Position numbers and translations under genes: made by a program | DNA from: Macrothele yani | Taxonomy: Eukaryota; Arthropoda; Arachnida; Araneae; Macrothelidae | DNA length: 64,000 nucleotides | Direction of reading: 5' to 3' | Assembly: GCA_039090855.1 (NCBI GenBank) | Contig: CM077016.1 | Span: 52,285,436 to 52,349,435 of the forward strand | The notes under the pieces: generated by a model | What the model was told of the DNA's origin: nothing | Databases searched by the model: none | The model's input: only the letters and a program-made list of their open reading frames with translations | In this document: positions 40,513-50,819 of the stretch, piece by piece | Layout of the letters: the number at the start of each line of letters is the position of its first letter | How positions within the stretch are numbered: the stretch's first letter is position 1

Positions 40513-41758
40513 TTAGGTGTACAAATGAGTTTTAAAGCGTTTCAAGACAACGCAACATGTAATTTGAGAGAAAACAACAATACCTTCACAAATCAAAATA
40601 TGCGCCGTCATTATCTATCACCTTCCGCCATCGGTCGGGCAGCTGACGGATTCCAGTAATGAAGAAATACTTCGTCGTGTGATGCGATGAAGTCAACCCA
40701 TTTTGCACTTCGTCACATGTCCGGAACCGCACAGCAGACAAACCATTATGCATCGATCAGAACAAATGTTAGTCTGAAGGGACTATGTCGGGACTATACG
40801 CCGGGTGCTTCAAAACTTCTCAGCCAAGCGTCAATAACATTTCCTTGACAGATTTCGCGACATGCGGACTAGCGTTGTCATGCAGTAATTTCACGGGACG
40901 CAATCCTTTACCTGTGAATACACGTTTCCGACGGGTTTCAAGGTTCAGTCGCAGCAATTGTTGCTTGTCACGATCAGCAGTAACAGTTTGACCCTGTTCC
41001 AATAGTTTAAAATAGAGCACACCCTACATATCCCACTAGATGCACAGCAGAACTTTCTTGGAAAGAATATTGCATTTCGATGTCGAAGTCGTTACTTCAC
41101 AGGGGTCTACCCAGTGTTTTCGGCGTACGGGATTGTCGTACCATATCCACTTTTCATCACCCGTAACGATTTTCCACAAGAAAGACTTGTTTATTCAACA
41201 GATTCAAACACTTCATGACACGTTCATCTTTATTCCTCTGGCTCAGGTCATATGGCACCCATTTTCCTTCTTTCTGAATCTTTCCCATTGCGCGTAAACG
41301 ATTGGAAATGGTTTGTTGAGTTATTCCCAGTTGTTCAGCTAGTTCTTTTGCGTTTGAGACAAATCTTCATCCAGCAATGCTTGCAGTTCCTCATGTGCAA
41401 TCTTCTGCGGGGCCCATCTACGTTCTCGATCGTTAACTCAAAATCACCTTCTTTAAACAGTCTAAACCAAAACTCACACGTGCTTTTCGATACAATATTC
41501 TCCCCCAGAACAGAACAAATCGATGCACATGCTTTTGCAGCACTTTTTCCTTGACGAAATTCGTAACGAATACAGTGTCGAATAAACGCAGTATCGCTTA
41601 ACATCCTTCACCTACCGATGTGCAAATGCGTTTGACTGTTGTGCAAACTTCTGTCATATTTTATACTCTGGACCAGTTACTGTCACGGGAATGTCGGATA
41701 TGTAAATTAGCGGTATACGTCACACAAAAAACGCTTTAAAACTTAATTGTACACCTAA
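40513..41758 (-). mobile_element. Mariner (DD34D) with matched TIRs
   Basis: Ends TTAGGTGTACAAATGAGTTT and, inward from the right, TTAGGTGTACAATTAAGTTT, flanked by TA (40511-40512, 41759-41760): a complete 1.25-kb mariner. The minus-strand transposase starts near 41604 (AFIRHCIRYEFRQGKSAAKA), with CSVLGENIVSKSTCEFWFRL and FKEGDFELT of the HTH half. In the catalytic half, VTADRDKQQLLRLNLETRRK, GKGLRPVKLLHDNASPHVAK and SVKEMLLTLG carry the second Asp (40820-41000). Frames change between halves and near the third Asp, so it is inactive but well enough kept to be recent. Confidence 0.92.
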
Positions 41759-42011
41759 TAGTTTGCGCAAAATTTCTTTTCAACAGAAATTGCTCTTCAG
41801 GGTTTGCGTCACTTGTGTCATCCCATTTGGTCTTCAGTTCACTCGAGACATCCCATTTGCTAGAAGTAAACGGAATAACTGCTCCTCTAATCTTCACATA
41901 TTTATTTCTCATCGAAATTTCATTGATGAATTGATTTATCAAACTTCCATCAGAACCAGTTCTGAGCTTCAATCTTTTGCTTACAGTTGTAGTTAAGATT
42001 ATGACAGTTTT

Positions 42012-42219
42012 TTTTTTTTTATTGGAGGTTTAACGACAACCGTGAGCAACTTAATGGGCTATAAGCAGTCGCCCGTCCCTAATTTAGAGCCACTGGTTTC
42101 ACGGAAGGGAGAGAGCCAGTGCCGAAAGACAAACAACATCCATGCCTCACCGGGATTCGAACCCCTTTGGGACGAATTATCAGAGGCCATCGCTTAGACC
42201 ACTGCGCCACCGGGGCGGC
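42012..42219 (-). mobile_element. tRNA-derived SINE (family A)
   Basis: Target duplication ATGACAGTTTT at 42001-42011 and 42220-42230. The head has a small deletion after GATTCGAACCC (CGGACCCC missing). Confidence 0.95.
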
Positions 42220-42318
42220 ATGACAGTTTTATCTTGACGTGATAAACTAATTTATTAGCTAAATGTTCTTGGAAAACTTCGAACAATGTATATTTACACG
42301 TCTTGTATAATTAAATAA

Positions 42319-42535
42319 GCCGCCCCGGTGGCGCAGTGGTCTAAGCGATGGCTTCTAATCATTCGTCCGAACGGGGTCCGGGTTCGAATCCCGGTGAGGC
42401 ATGGATGTTGTGTTTGTCTTACGGCACTGGTTCTCTCCCTTCCCTGGAACCAGTGACCCTAAATTAGGGACGGGCGACTGCTCATAGCCCATTGAGTTGC
42501 TCACGGTGGTCGTTAAATCTCCAATTAAAAAAAAA
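42319..42535 (+). mobile_element. tRNA-derived SINE (family A), near-consensus plus copy
   Basis: GCCGCCCCGGTGGCGCAGTG (A box), GGGTTCGAATCCC (B box), GGATGTTGTGTTTGTCTTAC, CCCTAAATTAGGGACGGGCG and a poly-A tail. Target duplication AATTAAATAA at 42309-42318 and 42536-42545. Best example of the family's full layout: RNA polymerase III promoter in the head, unrelated body, A tail. Confidence 0.97.
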
Positions 42536-42660
42536 AATTAAATAACTTGACGGCCAGAGAAAATTAGCATTAGTGACTAAGATAACAATTTTAACGTCCT
42601 TATTCTTCCACTCACTGAAAAGTCAATGGGTATGAATGTAATCCCCGTTCCCCGCATATG

Positions 42661-42874
42661 TTTTTTGTTGTTGTTTTTATTTGGGGTTAACGACCACCAC
42701 AAGCAACTCAGCAGTTGTCCGTTTCTAATTTAGGGCCACTGGTTCCAGAGAAGGGAGAGAGTCAGTACCGTAAGACAAACACACCATCCATGTCTCACCG
42801 GGATTAGAATCGGGGCCCATCTTGGACGAATGGTCAGAAGACTTCGCTTAGGCCACTGCGCCACAGGGCACGGC
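42661..42874 (-). mobile_element. tRNA-derived SINE (family A), diverged
   Basis: GGGGTTAACGACCACCACAA, CAGCAGTTGTCCGTTTC, GGGCCACTGGTTCCAG and CACTGCGCCAC. The B box is altered (GGGATTAGAATCGG). Confidence 0.88.
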
Positions 42875-43079
42875 TATCATGAATATGAGTTTGCGAGTCA
42901 CGTGGGTTTCCCGATCCCCATACGAGCAAGTCATATCTATATATTAACTGCTCTTGACACATGAAATGTCAACGCATCACTAAAAAGCACACGTTTAAGT
43001 AAGTGTTCGTAATTTTCTCCGCAATCCATTAAGTTGCAGGCAAATTCGAAACCACGAGGCTTACCGATCTACTCCAAAT

Positions 43080-43494
43080 ATTGAACAATTAAGACTTTGA
43101 ATGAATATTAACAACAGTTTTATATGCAAAATTCGCATCATTGTCGTGCCAATCACAAGTGTGCAGCAGCTTGTCGGGTTGACTCCCTCGGTCTCCGAGA
43201 AAATGCTTTCTGTACACGTTCCACGTTATCTTCCAAAACACTGGGACGTCCACTTTTGGGTTTGTCCAATACACTTCCAGTTTCTAGAAATTTATCTTTC
43301 CAATGCCTAATTCTTCTACCGTCAGGAAGATTGCTGCCAAAACGTGCACGAAAATTCCCTTGCACTTGAAGTACTGATTTCGTTTCAAAAAGACACACTT
43401 CCCAGCTTCTTTCTGCACATTCGCCCTTTTTAGCTATGAACAGGAAGTACAACAAACGCCATCTACACACAATGATACACGAAACTTCAGACAT
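43080..43494 (-). pseudogene. Mariner-like HTH (DUF4817-type) fragment
   Basis: Minus strand. FETKSVLQVQGNFRARFGSN, LPDGRRIRHWKDKFLETGSV and LDKPKSGRPSVLEDNVERVQ form the N-terminal helix-turn-helix and GRP linker of arthropod mariner-like proteins (family: ETKSVxxVQRxFRxxYGxxxPxRxxIxxWxxxFxETGSVxxxxxxGRP). RPRESTRQAAAHL then leads into a shifted frame. No catalytic core follows downstream. Open over 113 codons, so the fragment may be fairly recent. Confidence 0.75.
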
Positions 43495-43499
43495 TACCT

Positions 43500-44035
43500 T
43501 TCAAACGCTGCAATTTTTATTTCCGTATGTGGTGTAGTTATTTATTAATTTTCTAAAAATAGGGCAACATCTTTTTGGACCATCTAGAATTTTACATTTC
43601 TTGTGTGAAGTAAGTAGCATGAGCTACATTTCTTTTTGTTTACTACACCAACTTTTAATTGTGAGATTATGTACTTTCAACGCCTTTGTGACTATTAAGG
43701 TTAATTAAATGTCTACTACAGTCACGCTGAGTAGTGGTCGGGATTTTTCAAGACAGTAGATGCCATTTGGTTTTGCATTTCGGTGCTCACGGGAGTATTT
43801 ACACCTCAAAACAAGTAAGACGTTTTTTTTCCAGTAATGGCATACGTATATAGGTCGCAGTTCTGCAATCTGTTTTTCTACCCCTATAAGAAATGGAGTG
43901 AAGGTCATATTTCGTTAACCATTTGTGTAATTTGATCTCCATTTCTCTCAAGCAGAAGCAACTTGAGGAACTGTGGCCGTTAACATTATGTTTTCATAAC
44001 ATAACTTACGCAAACTGCCATGATGAAGCTGGTAC
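43500..44035. other. No gene recognised
   Basis: AT-rich spacer; short frames with no resemblance. Confidence 0.55.
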
Positions 44036-44039
44036 ATTG

Positions 44040-44240
44040 TGCAGAGAGCTGGCCAGGATGTCTGAGACGCGAGCTTCTAGTTAATCGAATTGGGCCCTGG
44101 TCCGAGTTCTGGATGAGACATGAGTGGAGTGGTTGCTCTATTGCGCTGGTTTCGGCCCTTTTCTGGAACCAGTGCCCCAAAACTAGGTACGAGATACTCC
44201 TTATAGCTTTGGATGCTCACAAGTGTCGTTAAAAACCAAA
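44040..44240 (+). mobile_element. tRNA-derived SINE (family A), old plus copy
   Basis: GGCCCTGGTCCGAGTTCTGG, TTCTGGAACCAGTG, CCCAAAACTAGG and ATGCTCACAAGTGTCGTTAA align to the body of the plus-oriented consensus with many substitutions. Confidence 0.65.
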
Positions 44241-44526
44241 ACAAAGACACTGTTCTGCGAAACAATATTACTGCGCCCCAAAACGTTGAGAAGTACGTAT
44301 TCTCATTTAAACTTCGAAATGTTATAGCAGACTGATTTTTATCAGCTCTCGATCTTTGATCATTATGTCCTTATTTTTTAGTCTGGCTGCCAATGGGATC
44401 TTCAGTCTTTGTCTGCTTATTCATATCACTACTCCAATTTTTTCGACTGAGTCTGCATTTCAAATCCTTGTCTCCCTGCTACACATGGCATTTCATCATT
44501 CCTAATCCAATTTTCAGGTGTAAGTT

Positions 44527-44626
44527 TTATTTTATTGGCGGTTTAACGATCACCGTAAGCCACTCAATGGGTTATAAGCAGTCGCCCATCCCTAATTTAG
44601 GGTCACTGGTTTCAGGGAAGGGAGAG
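44527..44626 (-). mobile_element. SINE (family A), left half of a split copy
   Basis: TTTTATTGGCGGTTTAACGA to GGTTTCAGGGAAGGGAGAGA, the 3' half of the SINE. Its tRNA half resumes at 45313 after a LINE insertion. Confidence 0.85.
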
Positions 44627-45312
44627 ATTTTATTGCACACATTTAAAACTTAGTTATATGAAAATGCAATACACCAGGAGGAATCTGAACACATTGGTTG
44701 TAAGGCGATTCCCCTTATCAGATGTAAAAAAAGGAATAAAACATATATCATATATGAAAGCAAGTAAGATGGTTATAACAGAAACACCACTGTTAACAGC
44801 ATGCTTGGAACTACAATTTAATGATAGGGTTGAGATTCTTTATGAAGATCAGGGTGATTTACAATGTAATTTCGCAGAGACAAGGAAAACTTTTTGATAT
44901 CTTCCAGGGATCTTATGCTCTCTGGGAGATTATTACACAGGATAATGGCTTTATACAATATGCTATTTAAACCATAATTAAGTCTAACACACGGCTGACA
45001 TAATTTGTTGTTAGCAGTAGATCTGGGGAAGATAGAGTAATCCAGATATTTGATGTCAGATTGAAAAATAGGCAGTTTAAGATGAATTATTTTAAAAAAC
45101 ATACCTAGTTTCAAGGTAAAAATTTCATGAATTTTTAGAATATTTAGTTTTAGAAATAATGGTTTTGAATGAGATATGTAATTGTGCTCAGCATATAGCG
45201 AACAGATTTCTTCTGTAATTTGAGCAAGCATAACTTATTGTTTGCACTTATATTTGAATACCAGGATTCCAGACAATAGGAGACATGGGTATAAATAAAA
45301 GCATAGTAAATG
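44627..45312 (-). mobile_element. 5'-truncated LINE inserted in a SINE
   Basis: Minus strand. YYAFIYTHVSYCLESWYSNI, ANNKLCLLKLQKKSVRYM, then HSKPLFLKLNILKIHEIFTL, KLGMFFKI and ILYKAIILCNNLPESIRSLE. These match the post-RT tail of jockey/CR1-type LINEs. The left side ends in unremarkable AT-rich 3' UTR. The truncation point at about 45312 abuts the SINE tRNA half. Confidence 0.78.
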
Positions 45313-45385
45313 TACCGTAAGACAACACCCATGCCTCACCGGGATTCGAACCCATAATCTTGGACGAATGGACAGAAGCAGCTGT
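45313..45385 (-). mobile_element. SINE (family A), right half of the split copy
   Basis: TACCGTAAGACAACACCC, CATGCCTCACCGGGATTCGA and GGACGAATGGACAGAAGC: the tRNA-derived half, truncated at the A-box side. Confidence 0.82.
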
Positions 45386-45855
45386 AAGTTTTAAATACAC
45401 TTAAATAATTACACAATTCCTTTAATATCCTGTTGTTTGGATTTATGCAATACTATAGAACACCTTATTTTAAACAACTTTAGAAATCACTTCGAGTTAA
45501 GCTCTAGGACTTAATTGTGTCAAGAGTGTTCATTTTAAAAAGTTTATACTTCCAGCTCAAAATCTTGCTCGGCTCAGATTTTTTCTTTGTGAAGAATAGC
45601 ACGGATTCATAAGGCTACACATGAATAAAAGTTTCAGATATCAAATATTATTTACAAATCTTTAATAGTACATACTGGTACTCACCTGCTTTTTTAATAA
45701 CGCGTTAGTTAAAATCACGGACCTCCCTGAAACCCTCAAATGTGTTATGCATGATTAAACCACCTAAACACCAGTATTCACAGATTTATGATTACATAAG
45801 CAACATTCAGATAGGCAGGAAATACTCATGGATAATCAGGTATGATATCCTATTA
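45386..45855. other. No gene recognised
   Basis: AT-rich DNA between the split SINE and the intact Tc1. Confidence 0.55.
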
Positions 45856-47396
45856 CACTGCTGGACAATTGCTAAGGACGGATCATAAACGGCTATATAG
45901 TGCATAAAAAAGTAAGTGTGGTTGGATGCCAAGTGAAATAAAATAATGTCAGAATGCCAGGACATTACAAGAAAGACAATTTATTGTGCTCTGAAATCCA
46001 GAAGGCTTTGGAACGTGTTCAAGGGACAAACAGGCCATTTTGTGCAGAATACGTAAACGTGAAATAAATGCAATTACCGTCCGCAGGCGTTCCGGCGTAA
46101 GATGTCAATACGGGATATGGCCACCATGGAGGGCGATGCAAGATTCCACACGTCGTGTCATGCTTTGCACAACATTATCAAGTAGCTGTTGGAGTAATTT
46201 ATCCCATTCCTCTGTCAGTGCACGGATGAGGGTGTCCTTGTTTATTGGAGGACATTGGCGACCAGCAAGACTCCTCCCCAAAGCATCCCACACATTTTCA
46301 ATGGGATTCAGATCTGGAGAACGTGCTGGCCATACGAGGCGTTGAATATCCTCGCTCTCAAGACACTCCTGGACAGCGACTGTTCGATTACATGTTGTGC
46401 TGTCGTCCATGAAAATGAATCTATTCCCGACAGCACCACGGAACACGCGAACATGAGGTAGCAGAAGATCATTAATGTATCGTTGACCAGTCATAGTCCC
46501 ATTTGGAAGCACATAGAGGGACGTACGGCCATTGATCATGATGCCAGCCCATACCATGACACTACATGTCGGATATCGGTCCCTTTCCTGTATGTTTGCT
46601 GGAAAATATGCAGTACCACTATCACGCCAGATCAGTTGTCGTCGACAATCAGACGATAGACTGTATCTACTCTCATCTGAGAAGAGGACAGCAGACCAGT
46701 CGCTATCAGTCCGATTGCGATGTTGATGGCACCATTGTAAACGGGCGGTACGGTGACGTCTGGACAATGGGATGCACACAACAGGACGGTGGGCGTATAG
46801 TCCTTCTTCATGCAAACGTCTGGCGACAGTTTTTCGGGAGATCCGCTTGCCAGTAGCAGCCATAAACTGATTTGCTACCTCACTAGCTGTGCTGCGCCGG
46901 TGTCTTTTTGTTGATAGCACTATGTACCGATCTTCTGCAGGTGTCGTACTGCGAACACGACCTCCCCCGTGACGTTTTCTACACTCTCCATTTGTTTGAA
47001 ATGATTTCCAAAGCCTTGAAACAACACTGTGGCCGACGTCGAACTCCCTGGCAACATCTGTTATTTTTCGCCCTTCTTCAATCTTGCCAATAATACGGCC
47101 ACGCGTAAAATCATCTAGGTGATGTCGGGAAGACATACTGAAAATTGCAAGTTCGTCAATTGATTCTTTCCCTTTCAGCTTTGCGTTTGAACAACAACGG
47201 TCAATACGCGTCAAATCCTTTATATCTCTTATCAGCGCTATGACGTCACGAACAAGTTCGGCAATCCAAAATTTGCATACGCACAACACGTCTTACTGTA
47301 TCCCGCACTTATGATAATTTCCACATTTTCATGCATTCCATTTTATGGTTGCTATCGTTGCTATTGTCATCCGGCCTTAGCAATTGTCCGGCAGTG
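45856..47396 (-). mobile_element. Tc1 element, structurally complete
   Basis: CACTGCTGGACAATTGCTAA at the left and, inward from the right, CACTGCCGGACAATTGCTAA. The match extends to GG and about 28 bp in total, with TA on both sides (45854-45855, 47397-47398). It encloses a single 343-codon transposase. It has the structure expected of an autonomous Tc1 element and is the best preserved copy in the window. Confidence 0.95.
46105..47136 (-). CDS. Tc1 transposase, intact DD34E frame
   Basis: Starting at MSSRHHLDDFTRGRIIGKIE gives 343 residues, the usual Tc1 length. The frame is open 51 codons further upstream, but that text overlaps the 5' leader. Residues 1-55 form the first HTH (KITDVAREFDVGHSVVSRLW), about 65-125 the second, with GRVRSTTPAEDR as linker. 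The catalytic residues are D154 (VLFSDESRYSL), D245 (FIFMDDSTTCNRT) and E280 (ARSPDLNPIENVWDALGR); D245 to E280 has 34 residues between. It ends HGGHIPY, as family members do. It cuts the element at its ends and inserts at TA. One oddity: the strongly conserved Asn after D245 is Ser. Whether it is active cannot be told. Confidence 0.94.
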   Translation of the reverse strand: MSSRHHLDDFTRGRIIGKIEEGRKITDVAREFDVGHSVVSRLWKSFQTNGECRKRHGGGRVRSTTPAEDRYIVLSTKRHRRSTASEVANQFMAATGKRISRKTVARRLHEEGLYAHRPVVCIPLSRRHRTARLQWCHQHRNRTDSDWSAVLFSDESRYSLSSDCRRQLIWRDSGTAYFPANIQERDRYPTCSVMVWAGIMINGRTSLYVLPNGTMTGQRYINDLLLPHVRVFRGAVGNRFIFMDDSTTCNRTVAVQECLESEDIQRLVWPARSPDLNPIENVWDALGRSLAGRQCPPINKDTLIRALTEEWDKLLQQLLDNVVQSMTRRVESCIALHGGHIPY

Positions 47397-47549
47397 TATT
47401 ATATGTTTCTAATCATTGAAACGGTCATTCAGATGACCATTTGAACCCTATGGCAAAATATATCATTCAAATAGATTTTTCAAATCCATATTAATAATGT
47501 ATATATCTAATAATCCGAATGGTTTTTCCTTCAGAACCTTAATTATTAC

Positions 47550-47635
47550 TTTGGGCTTTAACGGCTACCGTGTGCAACTCTGGAGGACCATACGCTGTCG
47601 CGCGTACCTAATTTAGGGTTACTGGTTCCAGGGCA
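47550..47635 (-). mobile_element. SINE (family A) body fragment
   Basis: TTTAACGGCTACCGTGTGCA, CGCGTACCTAATTTAGGG and TTACTGGTTCCAGGG align to the family body; the head is missing. Confidence 0.65.
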
Positions 47636-47649
47636 CATCCGAGAGGGAC

Positions 47650-48065
47650 TCACCGCCCCCCTTTTTGCTGTGTGGCGAGAGTGTCCCGGTGTGTGAAGCG
47701 TGCGACTGTCGTCTCACTGTCCTTCATGTTTTGTGTACTTGTGTTCGGTTTTGTGATCATCGTTTTCGTCATTTTCACTCTCATCTGTTGGACGAGGGAG
47801 CAGCTACGCTGCACACCATTATTGGCGAAGCCTGCGACTTTAAAGCAGTGTTTTCGTTTTTACAAGATATTGACTTTTTTAAACTTATCTAGATTTTAAC
47901 TTGTTCACTATCATTTTTCATTTTTACCACATCAGCCTGTTTTTAACCTTGTGTACGTTTTTTATTGATTTAGTTTTGTTTTGATGTCTTTTGTTTGGCG
48001 CTCTTTGGCCAACCTTGGCCCTTGCGCCATTAACATCAATTAACCAACCAACCAACCAACCGACT
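47650..48065 (+). pseudogene. LINE C-terminal zinc-knuckle region and 3' tail
   Basis: CGESVPVCEACDCRLTVLHV, LCTCVRFCDHRFRHF and a stop at 47892. This resembles the C-terminal Cys-rich end of I/jockey-group LINEs (C..C....LTVEHxLxxCxxFxxxR). The non-coding tail TGGCCCTTGCGCCATTAAC and (CAAC)n at about 48041-48060 fit a LINE 3' terminus with a simple-repeat tail. 5' truncated. Confidence 0.65.
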
Positions 48066-48905
48066 CACCGCCCAACCCTGCCAAAGAAACAACCCTACGC
48101 CACCGACCAGTCACCTGGGCAGCTTTGAACTTAAATATGACGCACACCTCAAATATTTAAAAACACCTCTTTTTTTTTTTCTCGAGTAAATAGTGTTTAG
48201 GAAATTTTTATGGGTGTGAAATTTTTTTCGTTATTTTGAAATTCACAACTGAATTGTGCATAACACAACGTTTATGATAATGTACTGGACGTACTGTTAT
48301 TTCCATTCCTGAAAGTGAGAAAATATTGAAAAAACAAACCACTCCCCTGAATTATCATATCCTTGATAAAAAAAAAAAAAGATAATTCGTTCCAGCCGGT
48401 TAACGGGTTTAGAGACAACTCGGGGTTAACAAAAATGGCTGAAATCAACTCAAACGAATATATTCGTTGTCTAAAAAGTGGGCCGAACGCGACTCGGACG
48501 AATTCATTCAGGGTGTGTTTAGGAGTCTCAAATCGCTGCTCATACGAGTTACCTTAAAAGCTACAGCATAAAAGAAGTTGCTTTCGCCCTTAGATTTGTT
48601 ATTCAGACTGGTCATTCAGGCTTATGATTGACATGAATACTCTCGGACAAATTAATTGGTAAAAGGCTACGGCAATGGAGACGAATTTAAAGAAAGAGAG
48701 AAAACATATTTGAATCACTTATTGCACGATGTTCGTGTCAGGTAGACTAGCCCTTTCATATCATGATTTGGGTCATGGAACAGGGAATATAACACTAGAA
48801 GAGAGAGAGCTTACCAACTGTGATAGCTTTGTTTTCGGTACTGCGGAGATCAGAGGTGGAAAAGATAATGAATACAGACATTTGACGTGAACCAGGAACA
48901 TCAAA
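48066..48905. other. No gene recognised
   Basis: AT-rich DNA with homopolymers (T11 near 48170, A12 near 48368). No supported feature. Confidence 0.55.
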
Positions 48906-48910
48906 CAGTG

Positions 48911-49210
48911 GTCATCACTCTTTCTCACGTTTATAAGTGAGTCACGGAAAAATTCTCACTGGCCGCCACCGGGGATTATTTGTTCAGTTGCTGCTTACCA
49001 TCTTTGATGAATCCCCAGTGCGGGGCTCCAAGAAGCAACCTGCCAAATTGGCTTGGCAGTTAGTGTGTGCGAGTCTGGAGGAATTCGAAGACGCTGTGGT
49101 GCAGTGGAAGCATATCCGGCGCGTAACTGGAAGATCCTGGGTTCGATTCCCGGTGGTGGCCAATAAGAATTTTTCCGTGACCCACTTATAAATGTGGAAA
49201 GAGCGATGAC
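48911..49210. repeat. Hairpin with 65-bp arms around a family-B tRNA-like core
   Basis: Arm 48911-48975 (GTCACGGAAAAATTCTCACT, GGCCGCCACCGGGGA) is the reverse complement of 49147-49210 (TCCCGGTGGTGGCCAATAAG, AATTTTTCCGTGACCCAC). Between them on the plus strand is a tRNA-like start, GCTGTGGTGCAGTGGAAGCA, and the B box GGGTTCGATTCCC. The right side GTGGAAAGAGCGATG is shared with the hairpin at 29692-29955. Confidence 0.78.
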
Positions 49211-50570
49211 CTCTGATGTGTAACAGATAAATTGTTTTTCCATAGCTTCCGTAAAACACAATCACTATGTGAACATTTTTGTTTGAAGAGAGCAAACGTT
49301 TTGGGCACCATTTAATTCAAGTACTTCGGCCGCTTAAAGGGTTAACGAAATTGGATTTATTTAATTTAAAATATCCTAAAATGTTTAGACTCTCCAGAAT
49401 TTGTGTGTTTGCCAATTATAGAAATGTTTTTGGTAAGTTAGTAAGTAGATGACGTACAAATGTAACACAATATTTACGATTGTCTTTGGTTGGTTAACGT
49501 TTATTAGCGCAATTGGTTCAAGAACGCTATGTTCAAAAGTTTAAGACAGTAACGAGAATTAACTGTTGCCCTTAGTAAATTCACAATGAGTATTGCTTCT
49601 GAGAGCAACTGAAGGAAAATTCCATGCTCTGTGCTTATTGAAAAATAAAGTACAATACCAGAATCTGTGAACAACTATTATACTTTTCAGAAAATCAAAC
49701 GAACTTTCTCCTGTCGTAAACTGTGGAATCAAAGCACAGTATCATATCTGAATCTTTTTATTGCTTGTAAAGAGTAAAATTTCTCTAAAGGAATGAATAC
49801 TTATTGCCACCGAAATTTGATTCATGTATATACTTACAGAAATGCTTTCAAGGGCATACTGAAAACGTGGAATAAGCATAACGTATAGCTCCACGACTTG
49901 TATGATTTAGCCATTAATTATTGAAACTGCTGGAAATAAGGAAAACGCTTTCGTTAAATTTTCACATTCTTTATCTTTATGGCAACTTAACCACCTGGTC
50001 CTTACACAAACAGAGGAGGCGAAGAATGAATTAGATTTATGTCTTGAACGGCGCGTTTTGTAGGAAGAACTCTTGTTTATGCGGAAAAAAAAATATTGTT
50101 TGCTGTATAAATTCAATTTTCATTCCTAATAATGAATCTCCTAGAAAAAAGTGCAAAAGAGAAACCTTTTCTCTGTCTGATAATTTCATACCTTCTTCGT
50201 GCTGAAGATAAAATTAACTGCAAATGTTTTGAAAATATATGCATTAAGCTGATCTTTCATGTGAAGTCTATATGCCATGTTCAAATAAGAGTTAAAAAAA
50301 CACAAATCACGTACTTCTGAAAACATTTTGATCGAATAGCTTTATTTGAAAAGAACGGCACTACATCTACGCGGATTTTTTTTTCTTCGCAATTTAAATA
50401 TGCCTTCACGATTTGTGCAGAACGGAAATGTCATTTTTAATTAACTCTTCTAAGTTAAACAATAATGAATCAATAGTGTAACTATTTGGTACTTGCTGGA
50501 TAAAACCTAATGCAAGAATAAATGGCCTTACAGAAAGAATAAGATTTCTGAAACGCGCAAGACGACCAGA
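49211..50570. other. No gene recognised
   Basis: AT-rich DNA. CTTAAAGGGTTAACG near 49336 resembles a single end of the piggyBac-like MITE, but no partner was seen. Short frames only. Confidence 0.5.
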
Positions 50571-50574
50571 AAAA

Positions 50575-50810
50575 CATGCCGACCTGTTTCGAAGTATCGT
50601 TATCGACCAGAATCAGTCGAATTCTAGACGAAGATCTACCCAAGTTCGTTTCGCAACCTTTTGTCTTGAGCCAGCCTCCTCCATGTTACTCCGACACGCT
50701 TTCGAATTTCATCCACCCATCTCCCGCGTGGTCTTCTTCCGGGTTTTTTTTTTCCTGTCTCATGGGATCCAATTTAGAATTTCAGTTGTCCAACGATGGT
50801 CAATTCTAGA
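50575..50810 (-). pseudogene. RTE-like LINE C-terminal fragment
   Basis: Minus strand reads GRRPRGRWVDEIRKRVGVTW then RRLAQDKRLRNELG (about 50633-50745), the terminal block of RTE-type LINE proteins (RGRPxTRWxDDIxKxxGxxWxxxAQDRxxW). No RT is attached. Confidence 0.7.
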
Positions 50811-50819
50811 AATTAATGT

